A model generated the notes under the pieces. It did not search any database and was not told where the DNA came from. It saw only the letters and a list, made by a program, of their open reading frames with translations. 64,000 nt of DNA, from the NCBI RefSeq assembly GCF_002563635.1, contig NZ_PDIZ01000001.1, positions 3,100,001 to 3,164,000 of the forward strand, written 5' to 3'. How positions within the stretch are numbered: the stretch's first letter is position 1; the number at the start of each line of letters is the position of its first letter. A program made the position numbers and the translations under genes. Origin of the DNA: Bacillus sp. es.036. Lineage in GTDB: Bacteria; Bacillota; Bacilli; Bacillales; Guptibacillaceae. Below are positions 33,548 through 42,580 of this stretch, piece after piece.

Positions 33548-33571
33548 GGCTGACGATTAATCTCGCCAGCC
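33548..33571 (-). terminator. Terminator of the minus-strand sugar operon
   Basis: GGCTGACGA / TCGCCAGCC (one mismatch) stem; on the minus strand it is followed by a run of eight Ts. It lies just outside dispersed element copy 8, downstream of the last Gfo/Idh/MocA gene. Confidence 0.78.
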
Positions 33572-33573
33572 TG

Positions 33574-33650
33574 TTCGACATTTATTGACATATACCGGGT
33601 GGTGACAGGCACCACGCATACGAACCACGCATACCACGCCTCACGCATTA
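33574..33650 (+). repeat. Dispersed element, copy 8
   Basis: TTCGACATTT at 33574, core GGTGACAGGCACC at 33601-33613, then four units built on CACGCAT: 33613-33621, 33626-33634, the shortened CACGCCT at 33635-33641, and CACGCATTA at 33642-33650. The last unit contains the stop codon of the oxidoreductase gene. Confidence 0.88.
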
Positions 33651-34691
33651 CTTAATCGCTCGTTCAACTCCTACCTCAACCACCCGCTTCGTTTCGTTCG
33701 CTTCCAACGCAGCTAATATCACCTGCAACGACTTCATCCCTTCTTCCCCGCTAACGGCTGGAATGGTATCGTTCATCAGACATTCCACAAATTTCTCGAT
33801 CACGTGAGTTGATTGCTGTCCGCCTGCTTCATTCGTTTGGATTTTCTGAAGTTCATATTTTACCACGTCACCATTCTTATACTGAACAACCAGTGAATGT
33901 TGCGGATCATCTTCTAGACGAAGCACCGCATTCTCCCCATAGATCACGGTTGAGTTATCACCCCCAGAGACGTAAGACCAGCTTGCAGTCAAGGTCCCGA
34001 TTACTCCATTTTCCGTCTTAAGAATACAGACCGCGTTATCATCCAAATCTGTGTTTTCCTTCGCATTCGTTTCTACAAACGCGCCTACCTCAACAATTTC
34101 TCCCAGTAAGTAGCGCATGAGATCTGACTTATGTACACCAAGGTCTCCCATCGCACCAATAAACGCTCGCTCTTTATCAAAGAACCAGCTTCCCGCTCCA
34201 TCAATACTCCACTGCTCTGGACCTGGATGACCAAATGTTGTGCGGAAGCTGTAGATCTTCCCAACCTCACCACTTTCAATTAACTCCTTCGCTTTTACGT
34301 GTGAGGCAACGAATCGCTGATTATGTGCAATCATCAGCTTCTTGCCGTTTACTTCAGCTGCCCAATTCATCGCTTCCGCCTCCTCACGCGAAGTGGCCAT
34401 CGGCTTTTCACAGAGAACGTGTTTTCCAGCATTTAATGCCGCAATAGAGACAGGCGCGTGCAATGCGTTCGGTAAACACACACTTACTGCATCAATCGCT
34501 TCATCCTCAAGTAAAGAATGATAATCCGTATAAGCTGTACCACCATATAAACTCACCATTTCATCTGCTCGTTCCTTCACCACGTCACAAACCGCAACAA
34601 TTTCCACATTCTTCTCCGCATTGTACTCTGGCAAATGACGACGCCTCGCAATACTTCCACATCCGATAACCGCTACTTTCAACTTTTTCAT
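33648..34691 (-). CDS. Gfo/Idh/MocA family oxidoreductase (2 of 2)
   Basis: About 347 residues. N-terminal Rossmann domain with VIGCGSIARRRHLPEY (residues 8-23), the signature CEKPMATSREEA (around 93-104) with the catalytic Lys, and the C-terminal alpha/beta domain with GDLGVHKSDLMRYLLGE and its catalytic His. These NAD(P) enzymes oxidise or reduce sugars and inositols. ATG 34691 is preferred because GAAGGGA precedes it; GTG 34709 is an alternative. It is the last gene of the sugar ABC operon. Its stop codon lies in the dispersed element. Confidence 0.9.
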   Translation of the reverse strand: MKKLKVAVIGCGSIARRRHLPEYNAEKNVEIVAVCDVVKERADEMVSLYGGTAYTDYHSLLEDEAIDAVSVCLPNALHAPVSIAALNAGKHVLCEKPMATSREEAEAMNWAAEVNGKKLMIAHNQRFVASHVKAKELIESGEVGKIYSFRTTFGHPGPEQWSIDGAGSWFFDKERAFIGAMGDLGVHKSDLMRYLLGEIVEVGAFVETNAKENTDLDDNAVCILKTENGVIGTLTASWSYVSGGDNSTVIYGENAVLRLEDDPQHSLVVQYKNGDVVKYELQKIQTNEAGGQQSTHVIEKFVECLMNDTIPAVSGEEGMKSLQVILAALEANETKRVVEVGVERAIK

Positions 34692-34715
34692 TTTCTCATT
34701 CCCTTCCACGTCTTT

Positions 34716-35804
34716 TTAAGATAAAATCTCACTCGGCAGCGCTTCAGGTTGTTTGCATGTACTTGTCATCTCATAACGCACACCCTTCCCTGAAGACTCA
34801 TGAATGCCATGCATGATTTCAAGAACATGATAAGCGAGCTCGCCACTTGCCCTCGGTTCACGTCCAGAGTGTAAAGCGTCCACCATATCCAACACACCAA
34901 TACCACGGCTATTTTCAAGAGATCCGTGGGTGAAAGCAACTTCCGCCCATTCCGTCTCACCAGGTTTTCGCAAAAGCACCGGCCCGCCAAACGTATTCGG
35001 ATCTGGTACACTCAGCGAGCCATTTGTTCCATAGATTTCTAGAAAAGGGGTTTTCGATCCCCATACGTCAAAGCTCGTAATCATTGTGCCAATGGCACCA
35101 TTTTCAAAATCAAGAATTCCCGCAACATGCGTTGGCGTTTCAACGTTTATTTTCTGGCCGTACTTCGGTTCGCTTGTAATTGTCCGTTCAGGTGACGTGA
35201 TCCGCGCTGAGCCTGTTAAGCGATGAACTGGTCCAATTAAATTGATTAGCGCCGTTAAATAATAAGGGCCCATATCAAACATCGGACCTGCACCTGCACG
35301 ATAGAAAAATTCCGGGTCAGGATGCCAACTTTCCGGCCCATGTCCCATCATAAAGGCCGTTGCAGCAACAGGTTCACCAATCGCACCGTCCTCAATCAGC
35401 TTCTTGCATGTCTGAAGTCCACCACCGAGAAACGTATCCGGCGCCACACCGACGAAAAGGCCCTTTTCCTTCGCTTTAGCTAACACCTTCGCCCCATCCT
35501 CAAGCGTAATCGCGAGCGGTTTTTCTGAATACACATGCTTTCCTGCTTCTAATACTCGTAGACTTACTTCCGCATGTGCTTCCGGTATGGTTAAATTTAG
35601 CACGAGATCAATGGCTTCAGTTTCCAAAAGTTCATCCACGCTTAGAACATGAGGAATGCTATATTTCTCTGCTTTTTCCACTGCTTTAACATGGTTCAAA
35701 TCGGCCACTGCAACGACTTCGAGACTTTCCATCTCACGAAGATTCGTTAAATAAATATCGCTAATATTGCCACAACCAATGACACCTATGTGAATCTTTT
35801 TCAT
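34716..35804 (-). CDS. Gfo/Idh/MocA family oxidoreductase (1 of 2)
   Basis: A 362-residue dehydrogenase with the Rossmann motif VIGCGNISDIYLTNLREM (8-25), SEKPLAITLEDGAKV with the catalytic Lys, and FDMGPYYLTALINLIGPV replacing the more usual His-containing block. It is clearly diverged from its neighbour, so the two probably act on different intermediates (for example successive oxidation and reduction around a keto sugar). ATG 35804 follows AAGGAGTGAG. It lies 24 bases from the next gene and 35 bases from the permease upstream. Confidence 0.9.
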   Translation of the reverse strand: MKKIHIGVIGCGNISDIYLTNLREMESLEVVAVADLNHVKAVEKAEKYSIPHVLSVDELLETEAIDLVLNLTIPEAHAEVSLRVLEAGKHVYSEKPLAITLEDGAKVLAKAKEKGLFVGVAPDTFLGGGLQTCKKLIEDGAIGEPVAATAFMMGHGPESWHPDPEFFYRAGAGPMFDMGPYYLTALINLIGPVHRLTGSARITSPERTITSEPKYGQKINVETPTHVAGILDFENGAIGTMITSFDVWGSKTPFLEIYGTNGSLSVPDPNTFGGPVLLRKPGETEWAEVAFTHGSLENSRGIGVLDMVDALHSGREPRASGELAYHVLEIMHGIHESSGKGVRYEMTSTCKQPEALPSEILS

Positions 35805-35839
35805 TCTCTCTCACTCCTTAACTAGTTCGCTAAAACCTA

Positions 35840-36661
35840 TTATCCTTTAACAGCACCGCCTGTTAGTCCCTTCACCACTTTTTCTTGCGAGAACAGATAT
35901 ACGACGAGCATTGGTAGACTAGCAAGTGTTAATGCCGCCATTAAACCAGGCACATTAACTGAGAACTCCCCGTAGAAATCTTGTAATCCAAGTGGAAGTG
36001 TCATATTTTCAGGACTCGAAATGAGGACTAGCGCAAAGATAAATTCGTTCCAAAGATGGATAAAGTTATAAATAAAAACCGTCATGAGGGCGGGGGTTAA
36101 CATCGGAAGAATAATGCGCCAGAAGATACCGAAATGAGAGCATCCATCGATCTTCGCTGCTTCTTCCAATGACTTCGGAATTTCCTGCATAAACTGCGTT
36201 AAAATAAAAATAGAAATGGGTAGACTGAAGGCAATGTACGGACCAAGCAACGCTAGTAATGAATCATATAACCCCATATTTTGAGAGAGTTTGAAGATTG
36301 GAATCAGCGTCGCATGAATCGGAAGCATCATTCCCGAGATGAAGAGGAGAAAGAGGCCACGATTAAAACGAAAATTCATTCTGCTTAATGGATAGCTTGC
36401 AAGCGCTGCAATCAACATCACAGCCACGACTGCTGCTACCGACACCATAATACTGTTCAAGAAATAACGCGTTAAGCCCATCTGAAAAACGTCCGCGTAG
36501 TTTCCCCATTCAATCGATGTAAAAATGGCAAACGGTCTCTCAAAGAATGTGCTCTGATCTTTTAACGAAGTCGAAATCATATAAACAAACGGATAGCCGG
36601 TGAATACGAGTAGCACCAAACCGATTAAATATAAAGGCACCTTTCTGAGTGATTGGACCAT
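35840..36661 (-). CDS. Carbohydrate ABC transporter permease, MalG type
   Basis: 273 residues and six membrane helices. The binding-protein-dependent transport signature is visible as EAAKIDGCSHFGIFWRIILPMLTPAL (EAA loop with G at the conserved position), which docks onto the ATPase. The start is ATG 36661; its A is the last base of the MalF stop codon (TAATG), so the genes are translationally coupled. No ATPase is encoded in the operon; in Bacillus a shared MsmX-type ATPase normally serves such CUT1 systems. Confidence 0.92.
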   Translation of the reverse strand: MVQSLRKVPLYLIGLVLLVFTGYPFVYMISTSLKDQSTFFERPFAIFTSIEWGNYADVFQMGLTRYFLNSIMVSVAAVVAVMLIAALASYPLSRMNFRFNRGLFLLFISGMMLPIHATLIPIFKLSQNMGLYDSLLALLGPYIAFSLPISIFILTQFMQEIPKSLEEAAKIDGCSHFGIFWRIILPMLTPALMTVFIYNFIHLWNEFIFALVLISSPENMTLPLGLQDFYGEFSVNVPGLMAALTLASLPMLVVYLFSQEKVVKGLTGGAVKG

Positions 36662-37596
36662 TAGAAAGCTCCTTTCTTCTTGCGATTATAATCAACAACT
36701 TGGATCAGGATTGTAACGACGAGCGCGATCAAAAACATAATAAACGCAATCGCACTTGCATAGCCCATATTAAAGTTGATAAAAGCCTGTTTGAACATGT
36801 AAGTTCCCATTAACTCCGTCGCATGGTTTGGTCCACCGCCGGTCATAATGTAGAAGATATCGAATGCTTTCAATGAACCTACTATCGCCAGGATGGATGA
36901 ACTAACAATGGTCGGCATAAGTAGCGGCAAAGTAATATGAAAAAACTTCTGCCACGAATTCGCTCCATCAATTTCCGCAGATTCATAGAGTTCTTCTCCA
37001 ATCCCAACCATAGCGGCTTTGAAAAGAATCATATAGAAAGGCGAGAATTGCCAGACAACAACGAGTAGAATCGCAATTAAGGCCGTATTTTCATCACTCA
37101 GCCATGCCACATTCTCAAATCCAAGAAAATTAATAAGCTGATTAATAATGCCGTTAATCGGGTCGAACATATAAACCCACAGCAAACCGATCGCTACCGT
37201 CGACATCAAGAACGGGAGGAAATACACACTGCTAAATAGCCGAATTCCTCGAATTGGTGCAAATAACATTAAAGCCATGATCATCCCAAGTGGAATTTGA
37301 ACAAAAACAGATGTAATGATTACCCATGCATTGTTCGTAAGTGAGGTCCAAAAAATTGCATCGTGAAATAATTGGACATAATTATCAAGACCAATGAACG
37401 TCTTATCACTTGTGCCATCCCAACTGTAAAAGCTATAGCTCAAGGTAGATAGAATCGGGTAGACGACATAGACCAAGTAAACAATTAGCGCTGGTGCAGT
37501 GAACAGACTTATCGTGACCGCTTTCCTCATATTCTTCTTCTTTACTTGACGGACAGCCGTCGTCTCGCTGCTTCTCGTCACCTCAACTGTTTCCAT
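36661..37596 (-). CDS. Carbohydrate ABC transporter permease, MalF type
   Basis: 311 residues with a charged N-terminus (residues 1-25) and six helices. The EAA loop reads ESAEIDGANSWQKFFHITLPLLMPTI. It partners with the MalG-type permease downstream and the lipoprotein upstream. ATG 37596 follows GAAGGGAG. A stable hairpin lies between it and the binding-protein gene. Confidence 0.92.
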   Translation of the reverse strand: METVEVTRSSETTAVRQVKKKNMRKAVTISLFTAPALIVYLVYVVYPILSTLSYSFYSWDGTSDKTFIGLDNYVQLFHDAIFWTSLTNNAWVIITSVFVQIPLGMIMALMLFAPIRGIRLFSSVYFLPFLMSTVAIGLLWVYMFDPINGIINQLINFLGFENVAWLSDENTALIAILLVVVWQFSPFYMILFKAAMVGIGEELYESAEIDGANSWQKFFHITLPLLMPTIVSSSILAIVGSLKAFDIFYIMTGGGPNHATELMGTYMFKQAFINFNMGYASAIAFIMFLIALVVTILIQVVDYNRKKKGAF

Positions 37597-37623
37597 GCTT
37601 CATGTTCTCCCTTCTGTAGATAA

Positions 37624-37646
37624 GAAAGAGGGGAGCCCCCTCTTTC
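37624..37646 (-). other. Intercistronic hairpin between binding protein and permease genes
   Basis: A perfect 10-bp stem GAAAGAGGGG/CCCCTCTTTC with a 3-base loop and no T tract on the minus strand beyond it. Such hairpins after binding-protein genes often protect the upstream mRNA so the binding protein is made in excess. Confidence 0.65.
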
Positions 37647-37648
37647 AC

Positions 37649-38923
37649 TTATTCAAGCAGCTCTTCCGCCTTTGCTTCCATTTTGTTAGCAGCTTCTTCT
37701 GGCGTCATCGATAGGCCGAATAGTGCCTGAGTTGTATCTTTATGAAGTTCTGCAAGCTCTGGAGGAAGCGTTTGATCATAAGGCATTTGAATATGGGAGG
37801 CATTTTGCGCGACATCATAGAACTGTTTAACAAATTCATCCTCTGGCACAACATCCTTCACGGCAGCAAGCGTTCCTGTACGATCCGTGAATTTCTGTGC
37901 TGCTTCTTTACTAGTTAGCGCCTGAATAAATTCAGCAGCTAAATCAGGATTTTTAGATTCTTTTGCTACTGACCAAACAGGCCCTGTAGCTCCACCGACC
38001 TGTGTTTCATTTCCTTCCCCACCAGCAATTGTTGGGAACACAAAGAAACCAAGTTGATCTTCGAACTGCGGCGCTTCTTCTCTGACGTTATTTAGAAAAG
38101 AAATCGTCATATCCATCATAGCAGCCTGACCAGAATACATGAGCTGACGACCGCGACCTTCATCATAAGGAATACCATTAAAGCCCTCGTTAAAAGCATC
38201 CATTTTGACGAGTTCTTGAATGTATTCGCCCGCTTCCACATAAGCTGGATCATCAAACCCGCGTCCCTCTCGATTGAATGCGCTTTCAAATAAGTCAGGA
38301 CCACCAATACGACTGGCAAAGTTCATTAAATAATACGCTCCCGGCCACTTTGTTTTATTCGTTAAAGCAAGCGGTGTAACGTCATTTTCTTTCAATGTCT
38401 TGATAATTTCAGTAAATTCTTCATATGTTTTTGGTTCCTCAAGATTATACTTTTCAAAGATTTCTTTGTTATAAAAAATCACATCCAGTGATAACCCTAG
38501 GGGAACACCATACACCTTGTCATCGAAAGTTCCATTATTTAACGCCATTTCTAAGTAATGATCTTGATCCACATTTTCTGTAATATCTTGCACATTTCCT
38601 TGATCAACGAAATGCTTCAACCAACCGCCACCCCAGCTCTGGAATACGTCCGGCGGGTTGCCCCCTGACATTGAAACAGCCAGTTTTTGTTTATACGCAT
38701 CATTAGGCGTTTGAAGCAACTTTACCTTTACGCCATCATGATCTTCTTCAAACTGTTTCGCGACTTCCTGAAAAAGTTTTTCCCGTTCACCTGTTTCAAT
38801 GTGCCAAACCTCAATGACTTTCTCATCTCCACTATCCGCATTTCCTGAAGCACCTTGATTTCCCCCACACGCGGCTAACAGCAACAACACCATAACCGAT
38901 AATAAAGCCGTTACTTTCTTCAT
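37649..38923 (-). CDS. ABC transporter sugar-binding lipoprotein (CUT1)
   Basis: 424 residues. Signal peptide with lipobox LLLAAC (Cys19), a Gly/Ser/Asp-rich linker, and a family 1 extracellular solute-binding fold (HIETGEREKLFQEVAKQFEEDH, MSGGNPPDVFQSWGGGWLKHF, YGVPLGLSLDVIFYNKEIFEKYNL, WPGAYYLMNF). It captures a sugar or polyol for the two permeases. ATG 38923 has AAGGGGG upstream. Specificity is not apparent. Confidence 0.92.
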   Translation of the reverse strand: MKKVTALLSVMVLLLLAACGGNQGASGNADSGDEKVIEVWHIETGEREKLFQEVAKQFEEDHDGVKVKLLQTPNDAYKQKLAVSMSGGNPPDVFQSWGGGWLKHFVDQGNVQDITENVDQDHYLEMALNNGTFDDKVYGVPLGLSLDVIFYNKEIFEKYNLEEPKTYEEFTEIIKTLKENDVTPLALTNKTKWPGAYYLMNFASRIGGPDLFESAFNREGRGFDDPAYVEAGEYIQELVKMDAFNEGFNGIPYDEGRGRQLMYSGQAAMMDMTISFLNNVREEAPQFEDQLGFFVFPTIAGGEGNETQVGGATGPVWSVAKESKNPDLAAEFIQALTSKEAAQKFTDRTGTLAAVKDVVPEDEFVKQFYDVAQNASHIQMPYDQTLPPELAELHKDTTQALFGLSMTPEEAANKMEAKAEELLE

Positions 38924-38967
38924 GCTTTATCCCCCTTATTTAGTAGTCATGATTAGTAAGAAACAAT

Positions 38968-39723
38968 TTATGAATGCTTGCTAAGGAAATAGTTCAAACT
39001 CATTTCAATACTTTCAAAAGGAGAGCGTTTACATTTATCCTGTTCAACAATCCACCAGTCAACATTCGACTGATCACCTTGATGAAGAACGGCATTAAGA
39101 TCAACCCCACCTGTCCCAAGTTCAGCGAAGAACTGCTCGCCATCCGTTGTCATATCCTTTAGATGAACAAGAGGTGTGCGATCTTGATATCGCTTCATCC
39201 AATCAACCGGATTCTCGCCAGCACGTGTTAGCCAATAAATATCAAATTCTGCATTTACCCATTCCGGATTCGTTTCATCAAAAATCGTTTCAAGGGCTGT
39301 TTTCCCGCTCGAAAAACGCTCTAATTCAAAATCATGATTGTGATAGCATAACGAAAGACCTTCTTTCGCGCATTCCTTTCCAACATCATTCAAAGTTTGA
39401 ATCAGCTCTGCATACCCTTTTTCATTACGTAGCTCAGGTGCTAGAAATGGACAAACAACTTTGTGACTCCCGAGATCATGCTGAGCCTTTATGACCTGAC
39501 TCAAATCGCTCTTTAACGCATCAAGAGGAATATGGCTTGATGCCGCTTTAAGTCCAAGACTATCAATCAGCTTTCTCAATTCCTTCGGAGTCATATCATA
39601 ATATCCAGCAAACTCTACGCCTTGATAACCAATGTCGGCCACCCTTTTCAAAGTCCCCGCAAAATCTTTCTCACTTTCCTCTCTCAACGTGTACATCTGT
39701 ACTGCAACAGGTATATTTGCCAT
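38968..39723 (-). CDS. Sugar phosphate isomerase/epimerase family protein (TIM barrel)
   Basis: 251 residues of the AP endonuclease 2-like TIM-barrel family. Visible are PVAVQMYTLREESEKDF, GYQGVEFAGYYDMTP, YHNHDFELERFSSG and the metal-ligand regions EFDIYWLTRAGENP and HLKDM. Relatives include inosose dehydratase, xylose isomerase-like and hydroxypyruvate isomerase enzymes. ATG 39723 follows AAGGGGAG. It is first gene of the operon, so its synthesis is directly under the operators upstream. It probably isomerises a keto product of the Gfo/Idh/MocA enzymes. Confidence 0.88.
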   Translation of the reverse strand: MANIPVAVQMYTLREESEKDFAGTLKRVADIGYQGVEFAGYYDMTPKELRKLIDSLGLKAASSHIPLDALKSDLSQVIKAQHDLGSHKVVCPFLAPELRNEKGYAELIQTLNDVGKECAKEGLSLCYHNHDFELERFSSGKTALETIFDETNPEWVNAEFDIYWLTRAGENPVDWMKRYQDRTPLVHLKDMTTDGEQFFAELGTGGVDLNAVLHQGDQSNVDWWIVEQDKCKRSPFESIEMSLNYFLSKHS

Positions 39724-39804
39724 GCTATTCTCCCCTTTTTAAAATTGAATGAACTTACTGAACTGAACGGCTAGCCCCTTCACCTCCTGAAAATAGTTAA
39801 TTGT

Positions 39805-39826
39805 AAAATGTAATGGATTACATTTT
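39805..39826. promoter_or_regulatory. LacI-family operator O1 of the sugar operon
   Basis: A perfect palindrome around ATGTAATGGATTACAT, flanked by symmetric A and T runs. The identical sequence occurs at 41007 before the LacI gene, so both are probably bound by that protein. Confidence 0.85.
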
Positions 39827-39879
39827 TTAATAGATAGCTTGGTTAAAACATTCATAAAACAAGCAATAAGCTTCCCCTA

Positions 39880-39901
39880 AAAATGTAAACGATATCATTT
39901 T
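39880..39901. promoter_or_regulatory. cre (CcpA) site and possible second LacI operator
   Basis: ATGTAAACGATATCA at 39883-39897 matches every defined position of the Bacillus catabolite-responsive element consensus WTGNAANCGNWNNCW. The flanks also keep the AAAATG/CATTTT ends of the neighbouring LacI operator, so both regulators might use it. It indicates glucose repression of the operon. Confidence 0.75.
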
Positions 39902-39924
39902 AGTGCATAGGTTCGTCGTTACGA

Positions 39925-40926
39925 CTAAACCTCTTTCGCACCACACGAATCTCGAACAATCAGTTTTGTATCTAGAACGAGCTGTTTCTTCGTTAACGGT
40001 TCACCTTTAATTTGTTTCAATAGAAGCTCCATTGATCGTTTTCCCATTTCCATTAAAGGCTGCGCAATTGTAGTAAGCGCTGGTTCAAAGATTTTTGAGA
40101 ACTGTATGTTATCAAAACCCACAACCGCAACATCTTCCGGTACTTTCATGTTCTGGTCTTTTACTGCCTTGATCGCCCCCATCGCCATACTATCATTCGC
40201 AGCAAAAATAGCAGTCGGCGGGTCCTCCAATGCCAGAAACTTATTCATCTGGTTATATCCTGACTCATACGTGTGGTCCCCTTCCTGGATCAGCACGCCT
40301 TCAATCGCGATTTCATTCGCAAAAAGCGCTTGTCGATAACCTTTTAAACGATCTCTACTAAGCAAACTGTTTAGCGGTCCGGTAATCATTCCGATTCGAC
40401 TATGGCCGAGTTGAACTAAATGTTCCACTGCTTCACGAGAACTACTAATATTATCGATCGCTACTGTCGGAACATTTAATCCTTCAATAAAATCTGAAGT
40501 TAGCACAACGGGATAGCGTTCAGCAATGTCTGTAATCACGTCATTATCAAGCCTTGTCGTTAATAAAATCATGCCATCCACTTGTTTCTGCTTTAGCTCT
40601 TCAATGTAACTGTATGCTTTTTCAGGATCTTGATAGGTATTGCCAAGCAAAACCTTGTATCCATACTGATTTGCAACAAGGTCTATACCTGCAATCATTT
40701 GCGGAAAAACATTATTCGCAATTGAGGGCACCACTACAAGAATGGTTTTCGTTTCAGTCCTTCTAAAATAACGCGCTAAAATATTCGGCTGATAATTAAG
40801 CTCTTCAATTGCCTGAAGCACCTTTACTCGTGTCTTCTCTTTCACGGCTTCAGGGTTCTGAATCACTCTCGACACAGTCGCTGTCGAAACACTTGCAAGT
40901 TTTGCCACGTCTGTCATATTTGCCAT
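39925..40926 (-). CDS. LacI family transcriptional regulator
   Basis: 333 residues. The N-terminal helix-turn-helix TDVAKLASVSTATVSRVIQNP and hinge helix NYQPNILARYFRR are classical, followed by a periplasmic-binding-protein-like sugar domain (HLVQLGHSRIGMITGP, PPTAIFAANDSMAMGAIKAVKD, VAVVGFDNIQFSKIFEPALTTI). ATG 40926 follows TAGGAGA. It lies upstream of the ABC operon on the same strand. Identical operators before its own gene and before the operon indicate repression of both, lifted by the transported sugar or a derivative. Confidence 0.93.
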   Translation of the reverse strand: MANMTDVAKLASVSTATVSRVIQNPEAVKEKTRVKVLQAIEELNYQPNILARYFRRTETKTILVVVPSIANNVFPQMIAGIDLVANQYGYKVLLGNTYQDPEKAYSYIEELKQKQVDGMILLTTRLDNDVITDIAERYPVVLTSDFIEGLNVPTVAIDNISSSREAVEHLVQLGHSRIGMITGPLNSLLSRDRLKGYRQALFANEIAIEGVLIQEGDHTYESGYNQMNKFLALEDPPTAIFAANDSMAMGAIKAVKDQNMKVPEDVAVVGFDNIQFSKIFEPALTTIAQPLMEMGKRSMELLLKQIKGEPLTKKQLVLDTKLIVRDSCGAKEV

Positions 40927-41006
40927 TTCAATTATCTCCTAATGTTTAAAATAAATATACTTGTCTTATTTCAAACTATAAATGGCTTTGGCAAAGAATA
41001 CAAGCT

Positions 41007-41028
41007 AAAATGTAATGGATTACATTTT
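41007..41028. promoter_or_regulatory. LacI-family operator at the regulator gene
   Basis: The same palindrome as at 39805 (centre ATGTAATGGATTACAT), 80 bases upstream of the LacI start codon, implying autoregulation. Confidence 0.85.
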
Positions 41029-41143
41029 CATTAGTCGATTACTTTCGTTGATGCTCATTATAGAGAAGATTTTGATGAATTTCAATGTTTTTTGAAAATT
41101 ATTTATTTTTAGATTTTTCAACAGAGAAAGACAACATAGAAAA

Positions 41144-41172
41144 GAGTCCATTAAGTAAAACGCAATGGACTC
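41144..41172 (-). terminator. Terminator after the acyltransferase gene
   Basis: GAGTCCATT / AATGGACTC perfect 9-bp stem with an 11-base loop; on the minus strand it is followed by TTTTC. Confidence 0.7.
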
Positions 41173-41192
41173 CCTTTAATTATTCTATTTCA

Positions 41193-41212
41193 TTAATCAA
41201 ACGTTTAATTAA
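41193..41212. repeat. Dispersed 20-bp palindrome, copy b
   Basis: TTAATCAAACGTTTAATTAA, overlapping the stop codon of the acyltransferase gene (41205-41207). The palindrome can be extended one base on each side with matching bases. Confidence 0.7.
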
Positions 41213-42269
41213 TTCGAAGTTCCTGCTGACTCATCATTTTCGTTTTAGCAAAGGGACTTTTCATCCCTCTAATGTTGAATAAAAATAGCTTTGCTGCCTT
41301 ACTAACGAAAACAGAAGTTCCGAGCACTAATGTGAAAACAAGAACAAAATATTCTTTATGCCACATAGCATCTGGTAAGATGCTCGAATAAGTGAAAATA
41401 ATCAGTGGGTAGACAAAGTAGAGTCCTACAGTGTTTTCACCGATAGAATGAAAGAAAATATCAAGCAGTACCACTTTTCTAACGGAATGATAGATTCCGA
41501 GTAATGACATCATGATGATCGGCACTGTGATCATCAGAGACCATTCTTGCTGAAAAATAGAGCCATACATGAAATAATACAAAGTCTGGAAACCAATGAA
41601 TCCAATTAATGTGATAAATCCTAATTGATTAAACTTATTCAGAAAGCTCTGTACACCATCCCAGTGACGAGCTAAGAGACCTCCAAATACAAAGAAGAAA
41701 ATCCACTTCAACAGCAAACCCTCTTGTGCAAAAAATTCATTTTCTCCAGTTAATTCAGGAGATAGAAAATAGTAATGAATCACTCCAGAAAGAACCACTA
41801 AAAGCGACCAACCGAGTTTAGATTGAACAAGTTTCAGCACAGGAAAAATGAGAAGAAATTGCAGAACGACTGAAATAAAAAACAAATGGTAAAAGGAATT
41901 ACCCATCGCAATATGAAAGAAAGAATCTTTCCACCCGGTAAACATCTCTGCATTCATTACGATTTTTAAAAGAACAAGATAGAAAAGGCTCCAGAGAGCG
42001 AATAAAAGAACAACTTTTGAAACCTCAAAAGAATTTAACGGCTTCTCTCTTTTCTTATTCCCCGATTTTTCAAATAAATATAACCCAACGATCACCGCAA
42101 ACATCGCGATGCCAATTTGAGTGAGTTGATATGGAATGGAACTAATTTCATTCAACGGCTGTTTTTCTCCGAAGAAAAACTGTTCCGAAACATGAACGAG
42201 TATTAGAAACAAACAAGTAATCGCACTTAGAAAAATGATTTCTTTATGACCTCGATTCGCTTTCTGCAT
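41205..42269 (-). CDS. Acyltransferase 3 family membrane protein
   Basis: 354 residues with about 10 membrane helices, resembling the acyltransferase_3/IcaC-type membrane O-acyltransferases that modify surface polysaccharides. Early features are HKEIIFLSAITCLFLILVHVSEQF, where the family's membrane His is present, and the central FVFGGLLARHWDG. ATG 42269 has a weak site (CGGGATG). The gene stands alone. The acceptor molecule is unknown. Confidence 0.8.
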   Translation of the reverse strand: MQKANRGHKEIIFLSAITCLFLILVHVSEQFFFGEKQPLNEISSIPYQLTQIGIAMFAVIVGLYLFEKSGNKKREKPLNSFEVSKVVLLFALWSLFYLVLLKIVMNAEMFTGWKDSFFHIAMGNSFYHLFFISVVLQFLLIFPVLKLVQSKLGWSLLVVLSGVIHYYFLSPELTGENEFFAQEGLLLKWIFFFVFGGLLARHWDGVQSFLNKFNQLGFITLIGFIGFQTLYYFMYGSIFQQEWSLMITVPIIMMSLLGIYHSVRKVVLLDIFFHSIGENTVGLYFVYPLIIFTYSSILPDAMWHKEYFVLVFTLVLGTSVFVSKAAKLFLFNIRGMKSPFAKTKMMSQQELRIN

Positions 42270-42436
42270 GAGCTCACATCCCGTTTTGGTTTGGTTTGAT
42301 ACTTCTATTATAAGGATGTCCTTCTCTCTGTGGAGTGAGAATGGCTATTCTTTACAAAAGATTAATAGAGCTAACATGATCCTTACAAAGAATTCATTTC
42401 CCCAAAATAACATGAGCAAGCCACGAACAAATTCCC

Positions 42437-42507
42437 TTCGACAATTACCGGGGAGTTACCGGGAGTGACAGGCACTCGCTAACAAATACCGACAAGTGAC
42501 AGGCACC
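42437..42507 (+). repeat. Dispersed element, copy 9 with doubled core
   Basis: TTCGACAATT at 42437, first core GTGACAGGCAC at 42465-42475, then a second GTGACAGGCACC at 42496-42507, preceded by a partial left-end-like CCGACAAG. It lies in the 310-base gap between acyltransferase and the DUF1659 gene, which otherwise shows no gene. Confidence 0.8.
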
Positions 42508-42580
42508 ACTAATTTTTTCTCCTACAATGCCCCTTTTCGCTCTTTCCAATCGATATATAGAGTGAAAGGAGGTAATAAAC

